This document shows positions 8,866 through 18,395 of a DNA stretch of 64,000 nt, piece after piece (position 1 is the first letter of the stretch; each line of letters starts with the position of its first letter). A program made the position numbers and the translations under genes. Below the pieces are notes generated by a model. The model was not told the origin of the DNA. It saw only the letters and a list, made by a program, of their open reading frames with translations, and searched no databases. The DNA comes from Phaeobacter sp. CECT 5382 (GTDB lineage Bacteria > Pseudomonadota > Alphaproteobacteria > Rhodobacterales > Rhodobacteraceae). The stretch covers positions 248,001 to 312,000 of the forward strand of contig NZ_CYSG01000004.1 in NCBI RefSeq assembly GCF_001457775.1, in the 5' to 3' direction.

Positions 8866-9524
8866 AATCTTGTCTCCGCCTTTGTCGAATGCGTTTCGAA
8901 CCAAGCGCCTGCGAGGCTAACCACCTCCTGCTCCAAGGCGCCGGACTCTTTGAACAGATGCGTGGCACCATCCACGACTTCCAGCTTCCATGTGCAGGTC
9001 AGCCGTTCTGCAGCGGCCTCATTCAACCGGACTACCGGATAGTCTTTTCTGCCAGCGATCAAAAGAACGGGCGCGTGAACCTGCGGTAAGGCATCGTCGG
9101 CCAGGTCGGGACGGCCTCCGCGCGAAACCACCGTTATGACATCGGAAGGCGTTCTTGCGGCAGCAACGAGCGCCGCCGCCGCTCCGGTGCTTGATCCGAA
9201 GAGCCCGACGGGGAGCGCCGGAATGTCTGAATTGGCCCGCGACCAAAAGATTGCATCAACCATCCGCATGCTGAGCAGCTTGATATCGAATACATTTGCG
9301 TGATTTTGCGTTTCCTCTTCTGTGAGCAGATCGAAAAGAAGGATTGTAATTGCACGCTTTTCGAATTCCTCAGCGACGAAATTATTGCGAAGGCTCAGGT
9401 GGCTGCTACCCGCGCCGTGGGCGAAAATCACTAATCCTAGAGGATCTGGTGGCAGGCGAAGAAACCCTTCGAGCCCCATCGAACCGACAGAGACTACGCG
9501 TTTGCAGGACGTTGAGTCTGACAT
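8862..9524 (-). CDS. alpha/beta hydrolase (dienelactone-hydrolase-like)
   Basis: 220 residues. The oxyanion strand reads LGLVIFAHGAGSS, the nucleophile elbow is GLFGSSTGAAAALVAA (Ser in G-S-S-T-G), the acid is in LLIAGRKDYPV and the histidine in VDGATHLFKE, so the catalytic triad appears complete. This subgroup is commonly found next to or fused with a phosphoribosyltransferase, as here, where the stop codon overlaps the next gene's ATG. The physiological substrate is not known. ATG 9524 starts MSDSTSCKRVVSVGSMGLEG, consistent with family length. Confidence 0.8.
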   Translation of the reverse strand: MSDSTSCKRVVSVGSMGLEGFLRLPPDPLGLVIFAHGAGSSHLSLRNNFVAEEFEKRAITILLFDLLTEEETQNHANVFDIKLLSMRMVDAIFWSRANSDIPALPVGLFGSSTGAAAALVAAARTPSDVITVVSRGGRPDLADDALPQVHAPVLLIAGRKDYPVVRLNEAAAERLTCTWKLEVVDGATHLFKESGALEQEVVSLAGAWFETHSTKAETRL

Positions 9525-10020
9525 TCAAACCTCAAAAGGGAAATGGCGTTGGCGTCGTGCTTGGGTGTGAATATCTTACGTTTGCGAGCACTTTACATTG
9601 ATGTCAGTCAACACCCCAAAAGGCTGTCTGGTTTCAATACAGGCGTATCGCAGGGGCTGGGGAGGAAACTGTTGTCGTTCGAAAGGCCTGAGCTACAAGA
9701 AAATGCCCCAGGAGGCGGCGTCTTGCTCGACTTTGATGTCATTGCTAGGTTCTGGCAGTAAGCCCCGTTTAGATAGAGTATTTAAAAGAAAAATAGACGC
9801 CGACCCAACGCCTTTTGCCAAGCACAATGCGATTTCGGCGCGGGCTATAAGAAAAGCGGGCAATAAGAAAATAGGAATGGATCGTCGGCGGCAGGCATTT
9901 CGAGAACGCTGTGACCTGTAACACCGTGTACTGTTGCGTCCCGACCTGGACCTCTCAGCCTGGAAGGGCCCGATCACAAAAATCCAATTGCGCCAACCAC
10001 GTGCTGTCGGCACTGGTCAG

Positions 10021-10050
10021 ATCAACACTGGATAAATCAACACTGGAAAA
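10021..10050. repeat. 15-bp tandem duplication
   Basis: ATCAACACTGGATAA (10021-10035) is followed immediately by ATCAACACTGGAAAA (10036-10050). It is intergenic, and no function is seen. Confidence 0.7.
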
Positions 10051-10704
10051 TCGATGCAAGGATGCTTGTCGACCAAACGCATGCCAAATCTGTCTGCGAG
10101 CTGCAGGATGGCAGGTGCGGCGGGCGGAACGTACTCTTTGGGGTCGGCTTTTGACATTGTGCGAGGAGGGCCTTTCAGCAAATGATAACTTTTGACATGC
10201 CTTCTGTGGGCAAGATCGCCGAACATGGTTTCTCGTCTTTTGAGCTCATTGGCTTTCCTGAACGCGGACAAATTGTAGCATGACTCTATGAGCGCGGTGG
10301 GTTGGAGACGAGACCCGAAACCGAAATGGAATACGCGGGGCTTCGTCTGCGGGATTTGGCAAACAATTGCGCCTCTTTGGTTGATCGGCGATGGATTTGT
10401 CCAAGAAACGGTCTAGCTATCCTACAGTGTTGGTTTTTCGGCGTCTGGGCGACGTACAGACAATGATCTGAAGGAAAATCGCTGCGATTTGCACTTGCTG
10501 TGCGGATCTTGAATAGGCTTTGAACTGCGGAAGGATCCTGTGACAAGGCCATGCACCGGGCTGCGAGACAGGGCTTTCGAGACAAAGATGAGCCAGCCGG
10601 AGCCCTAAAAATGAAGAAAAAAGAATCTGTGAATAGGGGGGAAATAACTCGAAACCGGGGAGGGTTTCGCTGAGTGCAAAGCTGCCCTGTCTTGAGTGCA
10701 GGCG

Positions 10705-10726
10705 TTAAGTGATCTGCTTCACTTAA
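10705..10726. promoter_or_regulatory. palindromic operator candidate upstream of the porin
   Basis: TTAAGTGA at 10705-10712 and its exact reverse complement TCACTTAA at 10719-10726 are separated by 6 bp. Arm length and centre-to-centre spacing of 14 bp suit a dimeric regulator. The site lies about 200 bp before the porin ATG, with a TTGACC hexamer about 55 bp further on. The regulator is unknown. Confidence 0.45.
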
Positions 10727-10924
10727 GTTTATCGCATGGTTGCAAAAAATTGCCGATTTCAACAGGCATTTGGCGTTATTTGACCTTTTTTGCGATGCTG
10801 GAATTCCTATTTGTTTTTCAAGACTGCGCGAGGCGAAAACTGAATGATACCCATCAAGAGAGGACGGGATCCCTGGGATGGAGGGAGCCTGGTCCCTATA
10901 GGTACAACTAGGAGACTCAGATCC

Positions 10925-12043
10925 ATGAGCACCAAACTCGTATTGCGCAGCAGCGCGGCTGTGGCAGCCGTCCTGCTTGCGGCACCGGCTTTTGCGGGCC
11001 CGACCTACACCAATGACAACGGTGGCAGCTTCCGCTGGTATGGTCAGTTCAACCCATCCTTCCAATCCTTCGACGACGGGACCGACGACTACAATCGTAT
11101 CGTCGACAACTCCGGTTCCAATTCGCGGATCGGCTTCTGGGTCGAACAGGCCTATGGCGCCAACACTCTGCGGTTCAACTTTGAAACCGCGTTCAGCTTC
11201 CGCGCCTCGGATGGTATCAATCAGACCACCAAGGGCGACGCCGTCAGCTGGAGCCGCACCAATATCCGTCACGTAGACTTCCAGTTCGAGACCGCTAACT
11301 ACGGCAAGTTCTCTGCTGGTCAGGGCTCGATGGCCACTGATGGGATTGCTTACGCTGATTTCTCCGGAACCGGTCTCGGCGCCAGCACATCTGTTGCTGA
11401 CTCCGCGGGCGGCTATGCCTTCCGCACCTCGGCTGGTGCCCTGAGCGGCGTTACCGTGGGCGATGCCTTCACCGATCTCGACGGCAGCCGTCTGGGCCGT
11501 GTGCGCTACGATTCCAACAACTATGCTGGTTTTGTCTTCTCGGCGTCCTATGGTACCGATATCCTGGCCGCCAACAACGATCGCGAAACCTATGACGTCG
11601 CCGTGCGCTATAGCAACGACGAACTCGGTGCCTTTGCACTGGACGCTGGTATCGGTGCTGCTTGGACCGAGCAGACTGGTCGTCAGGACCGTCGCGATGT
11701 CACTGGATCGATCTCTGTGCTGCACAAAGACACCGGTCTGTCTTTGTCGCTGGCTGCAGGCGATCGTGATATCTCCGGCAACTACGCCTACGCAAAACTC
11801 GGCTATTCGGCTGATCTGATTGCTGCTGGTACAACGTCCTTCTCGGTTGACTACTATGATGGCTCCGACCTGGTCTCCAATGGCGACTCGTCGGAATCCT
11901 GGGGCCTGGCCGCAGTTCAGAAAATCGACCGCTACAATGTCGAGGCCTACTTGGCCTACCGCGACTATTCCTACGCGGATACTTCGGCAACCACTTACCA
12001 GGATGCGAATGTAATCCTGGCCGGTGCACGCTGGAAGTTCTGA
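10925..12043 (+). CDS. outer-membrane porin
   Basis: 372 residues beginning with a Sec signal peptide, MSTKLVLRSSAAVAAVLLAA with cleavage after PAFA. The mature part alternates aromatic and polar residues in beta-strand pattern (FRWYGQFNPSFQSFDDG near the start), carries QFETANYGKFSAGQGS as in alphaproteobacterial porin_4 proteins, and ends NVILAGARWKF with the terminal Phe needed for Bam recognition. It forms a trimeric diffusion channel in the outer membrane. ATG 10925 follows AGGAG by 9 nt, and in-frame ATGs upstream lack a signal peptide. The long leader and the palindrome upstream suggest regulation. A strong terminator follows. Confidence 0.9.
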   Translation: MSTKLVLRSSAAVAAVLLAAPAFAGPTYTNDNGGSFRWYGQFNPSFQSFDDGTDDYNRIVDNSGSNSRIGFWVEQAYGANTLRFNFETAFSFRASDGINQTTKGDAVSWSRTNIRHVDFQFETANYGKFSAGQGSMATDGIAYADFSGTGLGASTSVADSAGGYAFRTSAGALSGVTVGDAFTDLDGSRLGRVRYDSNNYAGFVFSASYGTDILAANNDRETYDVAVRYSNDELGAFALDAGIGAAWTEQTGRQDRRDVTGSISVLHKDTGLSLSLAAGDRDISGNYAYAKLGYSADLIAAGTTSFSVDYYDGSDLVSNGDSSESWGLAAVQKIDRYNVEAYLAYRDYSYADTSATTYQDANVILAGARWKF

Positions 12044-12075
12044 AGACACGCTTCCCTCGCGTTTTCAAAACAAGA

Positions 12076-12108
12076 GACACGTTCCCAAATCGGGGGCGTG
12101 TCTTTTTT
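12076..12108 (+). terminator. rho-independent terminator after the porin gene
   Basis: The stem GACACG/CGTGTC encloses a CCC/GGG inner stem and is followed by a run of six T. It is placed 33 bp after the porin stop codon. Confidence 0.85.
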
Positions 12109-12258
12109 CGTTTTACCCGCAAAAAGCGCGGGAAATGCCGGTTTGAGTGGGCGAAAGAGGCAATGCCTCTTGCACCGCGCCGCCAGTAACAATAGAAGGC
12201 CTCAAATTGTCTGGGGGCGGAGCCTGCGCGCGCGCCCCGAATCTCTATGGGGTATAGG

Positions 12259-13590
12259 ATGCAGGTCACCGAGACGCTGAACGAAGGTCTGAAACGCGGC
12301 TACGCCATCACGGTTACAGCTGCCGAGCTGGACGCGAAGGTCAATGAAAAACTGGTTGAAGCTCAGCCAGAAGTCGAAATGAAGGGCTTTCGCAAAGGCA
12401 AAGTCCCAATGGCGCTGCTGAAAAAGCAGTTTGGCGAACGTCTGATGGGCGAAGCCATGCAGGAAGCCGTAGACGGCGCTATGAACAAGCATTTCGAAGA
12501 CAGCGGCGACCGTCCTGCGATGCAGCCTGACGTCAAAATGACCAACGAAGACTGGAAAGAGGGCGACGACGTCAACGTCGAGATGTCCTATGAGGCGCTG
12601 CCCGAGATCCCTGAAGTTGATCTTTCCGGTGTTACACTGGAAAAGCTGGTCGTAAAGGCCGAGGACGAAGCCGTCACCGAGGCGCTGGAAAACCTGGCTG
12701 AAAACGCCCAGGAATTCGAAGCCCGCGAAGAGGGCGCAGCCGCTGAAGACGGTGACCAGGTTGTCATCGACTTCTTGGGTAAAGTTGACGGCGAAGCCTT
12801 CGAAGGCGGCGCGGCTGACGACTACCCACTGGTTCTGGGCTCCAACTCCTTCATCCCCGGCTTCGAAGAGCAGCTGGTTGGCGTGAAGACTGGCGACGAA
12901 AAAGACGTCACAGTAACCTTCCCCGAAGAGTATCAGGCCGAGCACCTGGCGGGCAAAGAAGCTGTGTTCTCTTGCACCATCAAAGAGGTCAAGGCGCCCA
13001 AGGCTGCTGAGATCAATGACGAGATGGCCAAGAAATTCGGTGCCGAAGATCTCGATGGTCTGAAAACACAGATCCGTGAGCGTCTGGAAGCTGAATATGC
13101 CGGTGCTGCCCGCGCCGTGATGAAGCGCGCCACTCTTGACAAGCTCGACGAGCTGGTCTCCTTTGACCTGCCACCGTCGCTGCTTGAAGCAGAAGCCAAG
13201 CAGATCGCACACCAGCTGTGGCACGAAGAAAACCCTGACGTTCAGGGCCACGACCACGATGAGATCGAAGCCACTGAAGAGCACAACAAGCTGGCCGAAC
13301 GCCGCGTGCGTCTAGGCCTGCTTCTGGCAGAGCTTGGCCAGAAAGCCGAAGTCGAAGTGACCGACGCTGAAATGACCCAGGCGATCATGGCGCAGGCGCG
13401 TCAGTACCCTGGTCAGGAACGTCAGTTCTTTGAATTCATTCAGCAGAACGCACAGATGCAGCAGCAGCTGCGGGCACCGATCTTCGAAGATAAAGTCATC
13501 GACCACCTGTTTGAGCAGGCGAAGGTTGAAGACAAGGAAGTCTCGAAAGAAGATCTGCAAAAGGCCGTTGAGGCGCTGGAAGAAGAGTAA
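12259..13590 (+). CDS. tig: trigger factor, ribosome-associated chaperone
   Basis: 443 residues with all three domains. The ribosome-binding tail shows the signature [17 protein letters not shown] (about residues 40-56). The FKBP-type prolyl isomerase domain (about 155-245) contains [19 protein letters not shown] and [16 protein letters not shown]. The C-terminal helical chaperone arms include [16 protein letters not shown]. It binds near the exit tunnel through L23 and shields nascent chains. ATG 12259 gives [15 protein letters not shown], the usual family start; an in-frame ATG at 12247 is also possible. Highly acidic composition and strong codon bias fit high expression. Confidence 0.95.
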   Translation: MQVTETLNEGLKRGYAITVTAAELDAKVNEKLVEAQPEVEMKGFRKGKVPMALLKKQFGERLMGEAMQEAVDGAMNKHFEDSGDRPAMQPDVKMTNEDWKEGDDVNVEMSYEALPEIPEVDLSGVTLEKLVVKAEDEAVTEALENLAENAQEFEAREEGAAAEDGDQVVIDFLGKVDGEAFEGGAADDYPLVLGSNSFIPGFEEQLVGVKTGDEKDVTVTFPEEYQAEHLAGKEAVFSCTIKEVKAPKAAEINDEMAKKFGAEDLDGLKTQIRERLEAEYAGAARAVMKRATLDKLDELVSFDLPPSLLEAEAKQIAHQLWHEENPDVQGHDHDEIEATEEHNKLAERRVRLGLLLAELGQKAEVEVTDAEMTQAIMAQARQYPGQERQFFEFIQQNAQMQQQLRAPIFEDKVIDHLFEQAKVEDKEVSKEDLQKAVEALEEE

Positions 13591-13643
13591 ACTTCTGCCC
13601 AGGAAAATTCCAACTGGTCGGCTACGACTGGCAAGTTACGAAA

Positions 13644-13675
13644 GGTCGCCCTCTGGGCGGCCTTTTTGTTTTTCC
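13644..13675 (+). terminator. rho-independent terminator after tig
   Basis: The 8-bp stem GGTCGCCC/GGGCGGCC has a TCT loop, followed by TTTTTGTTTTT. Confidence 0.85.
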
Positions 13676-13848
13676 AAGGTGTAAACAGCTTTTTCAGTTT
13701 TTCAGCCGCTAGCTGCCCATTTTCTTTGTATGAATGTTGTTTTTTGAAACTCAACTTGAGATATTTGCCGATTTACGCACACAACTAACAAGTTTGTAAG
13801 GATTTGCCGCCAAGCTCAGATTGAGACTGCTACAACAGGGCATAGGGT

Positions 13849-16266
13849 ATGACCGAAAAAGATAGGCACAAACGGCGGCGTTTCTCGCTCGCTAATCTGA
13901 AAACAAAGACAAAAGTTATTTCAGCAGCGCTGTTTCCGCTGCTGTTGATTGCAGGTGTTGGTGTTCTTACCGTTGTTGACCTTCGGCGTATGGAGGAGAC
14001 CTCTCACAAGGTCGAGCATACGCAGCATGTTTTGGATGAGGTTTCCCATATTACCGCCTCGGCGCTCGAGATGGAGGCAAGTCTGCGGGGCTATTTGCTG
14101 GCAGGGCAGGAGCAATACCTGACCCCCTATGAGCAAGGCTCGGTTGAGACCTATGCAGCATTTGCTGAGTTGCGCCAAACCGTTCAGGAGGAGCCTGCGA
14201 TACTGGAACAGTTGAGCAAGGCCGAAGAGACCCTGCGTGCCTGGCAAAGCGATGTCGCCGAAGGGGCAATTCAGTTGCGCCGCGACATTGGCGATGCCCT
14301 GACCATGAATGACATGGCCGCAGAGGTGAAAAAGGCCAAGAGTGAGGTCTTTTTTGAAAGTCTCCGTGGGGAAATCCTCAAGTTCATCGAAGAAGAAGAA
14401 GTCCTTCTGACAGATCGTCGACAGGTTTTTAGCACCCTGGTGCGAACTGGTATCGCCAGCCCTGACTATCTGAACAGTTCGCTGCAGGCGGTAGAATTGG
14501 CCCATGAGGTTATCAGTCAGGCCAATGATCTATTGGCAACGGCCGTCAGCATGGAATCCGGCATGCGTGGCTTTTTGCTGTCTGGGGATCCGGTTTTTCT
14601 GGAGCCCTATGAAACGGGCGTAACGCATTTTGATGGGCTGACTGTCAAACTGACTGAATCGGTCTTTGACCGTCTTCTTCAAGTCAACCGGCTAGAGAAG
14701 ATCTCGAAGACGGTCGCCCAATGGCGCGTCGAAGCGGTTGAGCCACTGCTGGCTATGCGCCGCCAAATCGGCGATTCCAGAACCATGGATGACATGGCGG
14801 ACCTGGTGCGCGAAGGCCATGGCGCTGCATATTTTGACAGCTTTACCTCCATCATGGCGAAAGTGCAGATCGAAGAACAGGCACTGATGAAGGCCCGGCA
14901 GGCCGAAAATACAGCCATTTCCAATACCGCACGGACCATGATTCCAGCGGCGATCGGGATTGCAATTCTGCTGGGTGGAGCATTTGCTCTGATCGTCGGC
15001 ACAAGTCTGGCGCGAGCAGTTAACCGGATCACTGGTTCGATGAAGGGGCTGGCCGCAGGCAACAATGCCGTCGAAATCCAGGGGCAGGATCGTGGCGACG
15101 AAGTCGGCGAGATGGCTCGGGCGCTGGAAGTGTTCCGGGATGCATTGGTTGAGATGCAGGAGCTGGAGAAAAAGAAGGCCGAAGGACGGGATGCAGAACT
15201 CAACAGAGTTGTGCAGGAGCTTAGTAACCGGTTGTCACTCCTGTCGCAGGGCAAGCTTGCCGTGCGTATCGAAGACGCCTTCCCTGAAGACTATGAAGGG
15301 CTGCGCAGTGACTTCAACACCACGGTTGGTACGCTCAACGATATCGTTGGAAAGGTCGTGGAAACCTCTGGCAGTATTCGCAATGGCGCAGGCGAGATCA
15401 GCCAGGCCTCAGATGATCTGTCACACCGTACCGAAAGCCAGGCTGCAACGCTGGAAGAAACTGCTGCAGCACTGGATGAGCTGACGGCATCGGTGAAATC
15501 CGCAGCCGAAGGCGCGCGCTCGGTGGAGCAGACGATGGAGAATGCCCGTGTCGAGGCTGAAACCAGCGATGAGGTTGTGCAGAATGCTGTCGCGGCGATG
15601 ACCGAGATCGAGCAATCCTCGCAGAGCATTTCACAGATCATTTCAGTTATCGACGATATCGCCTTCCAAACCAACCTTTTGGCGCTCAATGCCGGGGTTG
15701 AAGCGGCGCGGGCCGGAGAGGCAGGGCGTGGCTTTGCCGTTGTCGCCTCCGAGGTGCGTGCCCTTGCGCAGCGCTCCTCTAGTGCGGCGATGGAAATCAA
15801 AACGCTGATCGATGACAGTTCTCGCCAGGTGGAACGCGGTGTGGATCTGGTTGGTCGGGCAGGCGAAGCCCTACAGAGCATCGTGACCCAGGTCAGCCAA
15901 ATCTCAAAGAAGGTGTCAGGCATTGCCGAAGGGGCTGTGGAGCAATCCACGGGCCTGCATGAGATCAACACAGGTGTGTCCCAGCTGGATCAGGTAACGC
16001 AGCAGAATGCTGCCATGGTGGAACAGGCGACGGCAGCCGGGCACCTGCTGAAATCGGATGCGACGAAACTGACTGAGCTGATGGCGCATTTCGAAATCAG
16101 TACTGCAACAGCAAACCTGAATGGCCCCGCGCGGGCAGCTCCGACTGTGGTTTCCTCAGAACCGCTCGCTGATGATATGGGCGAGGGATGGGACACAGAG
16201 TTGGAGGGGGCAGGAAAGCTGACAGCAACGGGTACCGACAGTGCACGTGCCTGGGACGATTTCTAG
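13849..16266 (+). CDS. methyl-accepting chemotaxis protein with two CHASE3-like sensor modules
   Basis: 805 residues. TM1 is at about 22-44 and TM2 at about 363-388. The periplasmic part holds two tandem CHASE3-like modules: MEASLRGYLLAGQEQYLTPY (about 75-95) and MESGMRGFLLSGDPVFLEPY (about 228-247), each followed by a GDxxTMxDMA segment. A HAMP domain follows TM2 (RAVNRITGSMKGLAAGN). The signalling hairpin has the conserved tip DDIAFQTNLLALNAGVEAAR and GRGFAVVASEVRALAQRS. It signals to CheA/CheW at the inner membrane; the ligand is unknown. There is no classical C-terminal CheR-tethering pentapeptide of the NWETF type, though the protein ends in aromatic WDDF. No other chemotaxis gene is nearby. 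Confidence 0.9.
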   Translation: MTEKDRHKRRRFSLANLKTKTKVISAALFPLLLIAGVGVLTVVDLRRMEETSHKVEHTQHVLDEVSHITASALEMEASLRGYLLAGQEQYLTPYEQGSVETYAAFAELRQTVQEEPAILEQLSKAEETLRAWQSDVAEGAIQLRRDIGDALTMNDMAAEVKKAKSEVFFESLRGEILKFIEEEEVLLTDRRQVFSTLVRTGIASPDYLNSSLQAVELAHEVISQANDLLATAVSMESGMRGFLLSGDPVFLEPYETGVTHFDGLTVKLTESVFDRLLQVNRLEKISKTVAQWRVEAVEPLLAMRRQIGDSRTMDDMADLVREGHGAAYFDSFTSIMAKVQIEEQALMKARQAENTAISNTARTMIPAAIGIAILLGGAFALIVGTSLARAVNRITGSMKGLAAGNNAVEIQGQDRGDEVGEMARALEVFRDALVEMQELEKKKAEGRDAELNRVVQELSNRLSLLSQGKLAVRIEDAFPEDYEGLRSDFNTTVGTLNDIVGKVVETSGSIRNGAGEISQASDDLSHRTESQAATLEETAAALDELTASVKSAAEGARSVEQTMENARVEAETSDEVVQNAVAAMTEIEQSSQSISQIISVIDDIAFQTNLLALNAGVEAARAGEAGRGFAVVASEVRALAQRSSSAAMEIKTLIDDSSRQVERGVDLVGRAGEALQSIVTQVSQISKKVSGIAEGAVEQSTGLHEINTGVSQLDQVTQQNAAMVEQATAAGHLLKSDATKLTELMAHFEISTATANLNGPARAAPTVVSSEPLADDMGEGWDTELEGAGKLTATGTDSARAWDDF

Positions 16267-16290
16267 GGTTCCTGTGCTTTCATATTATTC

Positions 16291-16320
16291 AAAAGGCCCG
16301 GCAATTTGCCGGGCCTTTTC
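16291..16320. terminator. bidirectional terminator between MCP and cyclic-nucleotide phosphodiesterase genes
   Basis: The 12-bp stem AAAAGGCCCGGC/GCCGGGCCTTTT has A and T runs on both sides. It serves both convergent genes. Confidence 0.85.
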
Positions 16321-16338
16321 GTATTTGGTGGGCTGCTT

Positions 16339-18297
16339 TCAGAGCTGGATTTTAAAGCGGGCAAAGCCATCAGGGCTTTCGCCGTCGGCCTGAATGTTCA
16401 GGCCCTCGAGACTATCGACGTAGTCAGCAGCCTTTGGCCCGGTGTCAAATAGAACACTGGTTCCTGGCAGCGGCACAAAGCGCCAATTGGAGTCGGCGCG
16501 TGGGCTGATGGTGCCCTTTTCGACGATGTAGCGGACAATGACGTCGCGGTTTGTATCCGGCCCTTCAAAGATCACAGTATCGCCGAGCGCACCGGGGAAG
16601 GCGCCGCCGCCAGAGGCGCGATAGTTGTTGGTGGCAATGACAAAACGGGCAGCCGGATCAACAGGCGCACCCTGGTAGGTGAGATTGACAATCCGGCTTG
16701 CTGCCGGGTTATCCAATGCGCCCTTGGGGCCGAATTTGGACGGCTGGCTCAGATCAATCTGATAGTTCACCCCATCAATGACATCGAAATTGTAACTGGG
16801 GAAATCGGAGTTCAGCAGCAGCTGGTCGGCTTTGCCAGGCTCAATCTGGTTGAACATCCCAGCAGAGCGTTCCAGCCAGTCCTTGACCTGCGCCCCGGTG
16901 ACCAGAACTGCACGCGCTGTATTGGGATAAAGATAGAGGTCAGAGACATTCTTGATCGCAACATCCCCCTTGGGGACATCCGTGAAATACTCCGGACCAC
17001 CGCGACCACCGGCCTTGAAGGGAGCGGCAGCCGACAGGATAGGCAGACCTTCGTATTCGGTTCCCTGCAACATCTGGGCGATGTACCAGCTTTGCGCGAT
17101 CGACACGATCTGCACCGAGGGGTCATCTGCCACTAGGGCAAAATAGCTGTGCAGGGGCGCGTCAGTCTTGCCCACCGCGCGGCGCACATAGGCCAGTGTT
17201 TCTTCGTGTTCCTTGGCGGCGGCTGCCAGCACAGTCGCATCGCTCTCGACTAGGGCGGTGATGGAGCGATCGTCGTTGCGTTGCGAAATAGGCCGCGCCT
17301 CTGATGCGTGCCCGGCGACACGCCAGCCATTGCCGTCGCGTTCCAACATTAGGTCGATCAGGCCAAGATGGCTGCCCCAATAGCCGCCCATGGTGGCCGG
17401 TTTGCCGTGCAGGGTGCCTTTGTCGGCGTCGATCCCTTCCAGGTCTGCATAGCGCGAGGAGGGGAAAACCAGATGGCTGTGGCCTGTCAGGATGGCGTCG
17501 ATGCCTTCGACTGCGGCCAGTGGCAAAGAGGCGTTTTCCATACCTTCGCTTTCGCGCGCACTGCCAATGCCGGAATGCGATAGCGCGATGATGATATCGG
17601 CGCCTTTTTCCTTCATTTCAGGCACATAGGCGCGCGCCGATTGCAGGATGTCGCGTGCCTGGACGCTTCCGTCGAGATGGCGCCGATCCCAGTTCATCAC
17701 CTGAGGCGGCACAAAGCCGATGAGGCCGATCTTGATTGGGTGTTTCTGGCCGACGCCATCAACCAGTTCGCGCTCGATCAGAACGTAGGGGGGAAGCAGG
17801 GTCTTGTCGTCACGCGGGGTTGCACCAAGCTCTTTTGCGATATTGGCACAGACCACGGGGAAACCGGCACCCGAAAGGGATTTCATCAGAAACTCAAGCC
17901 CATAGTTGAATTCATGATTGCCCAGCGTCGAGGCGTCAAATCCAACTGCATTCATTGCGGCAATCACCGGGTGCAGATCGCCTTCGCGCATGCCGCGTTC
18001 GTAGGCGATGTAATCCCCCATTGGGTTGCCCTGCAAAAAGTCACCATTGTCGAGCAGCAGGGAATTAGTCGCCTCGGCCCGGATTTCTTTGACGATAGAG
18101 GCAGTGCGCGCCAGGCCAACGGTGTTGCGGGGTTTGTCGGCGTAATAGTCATAGGGAAAGACATGGACATGCAGGTCTGTCGTCTCCATCAGGCGCAGAT
18201 GCACCTGATTACTGGCGGCTTGCAACGAGAATGGATGGAGCGCAACCAAGCCAGCGGTTCCGGCAAGAAAGGATCGGCGGTTAAAGGTGATCGGCAT
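16339..18297 (-). CDS. cpdB: periplasmic 2',3'-cyclic-nucleotide 2'-phosphodiesterase / 3'-nucleotidase
   Basis: 652 residues. ATG 18297 has GGGAGT upstream and gives MPITFNRRSFLAGTAGLVAL, a twin-arginine (Tat) signal; an upstream ATG at 18372 would bury it. Metallophosphoesterase motifs are in order: DLHVHVFPYDYY, DNGDFLQGNPMGDY, LGNHEFNYG, ALSHSGIG and TGHSHLVFP. The C-terminal 5'-nucleotidase domain follows (FAAPFKAGGRGG-like segment at about 455, then a YNFDVIDGVNYQIDLS stretch). It degrades 2',3'-cyclic nucleotides and 3'-nucleotides in the periplasm, salvaging nucleosides and phosphate. Tat export suggests metal loading in the cytoplasm. Confidence 0.9.
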   Translation of the reverse strand: MPITFNRRSFLAGTAGLVALHPFSLQAASNQVHLRLMETTDLHVHVFPYDYYADKPRNTVGLARTASIVKEIRAEATNSLLLDNGDFLQGNPMGDYIAYERGMREGDLHPVIAAMNAVGFDASTLGNHEFNYGLEFLMKSLSGAGFPVVCANIAKELGATPRDDKTLLPPYVLIERELVDGVGQKHPIKIGLIGFVPPQVMNWDRRHLDGSVQARDILQSARAYVPEMKEKGADIIIALSHSGIGSARESEGMENASLPLAAVEGIDAILTGHSHLVFPSSRYADLEGIDADKGTLHGKPATMGGYWGSHLGLIDLMLERDGNGWRVAGHASEARPISQRNDDRSITALVESDATVLAAAAKEHEETLAYVRRAVGKTDAPLHSYFALVADDPSVQIVSIAQSWYIAQMLQGTEYEGLPILSAAAPFKAGGRGGPEYFTDVPKGDVAIKNVSDLYLYPNTARAVLVTGAQVKDWLERSAGMFNQIEPGKADQLLLNSDFPSYNFDVIDGVNYQIDLSQPSKFGPKGALDNPAASRIVNLTYQGAPVDPAARFVIATNNYRASGGGAFPGALGDTVIFEGPDTNRDVIVRYIVEKGTISPRADSNWRFVPLPGTSVLFDTGPKAADYVDSLEGLNIQADGESPDGFARFKIQL

Positions 18298-18395
18298 CAC
18301 TTTACTCCCAAAAGCGGTTTTCTTGTTGGTATCCAGCAAGGATAACAGCAAAATGACAGCGCGGCAGATCAATTCTGTGTTGTTTGTGCCCGCGC

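Larger units (their letters stand above)
9525..10924. other. 1.4-kb gene-poor region upstream of the porin gene
   Basis: No reading frame here resembles a known family. Small frames on both strands (such as 9693-10013 minus and 10017-10271 minus) lack homologous-looking motifs and convincing ribosome sites. The region contains a 15-bp tandem duplication (ATCAACACTGG core, 10021-10050) and an 8-bp-arm palindrome at 10705-10726. Its right part is the likely long regulatory leader of the porin gene. A non-coding RNA could be hidden here but cannot be demonstrated by eye. Confidence 0.5.

Noticed and set aside
9598-9921. 107-codon plus-strand frame in the gene-poor region
   Set aside because: The basic, low-complexity C-terminus looks plausible, but there is no family motif and competing frames overlap it.
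10286-12049. 587-codon open frame on the minus strand
   Set aside because: It is antisense to the porin gene; the translation has no family motifs and the porin has a signal peptide, terminal Phe and ribosome site.
12202-13284. 360-codon open frame on the minus strand
   Set aside because: It is antisense to tig; its Phe/Val-rich translation is typical of a shadow of acidic coding sequence.
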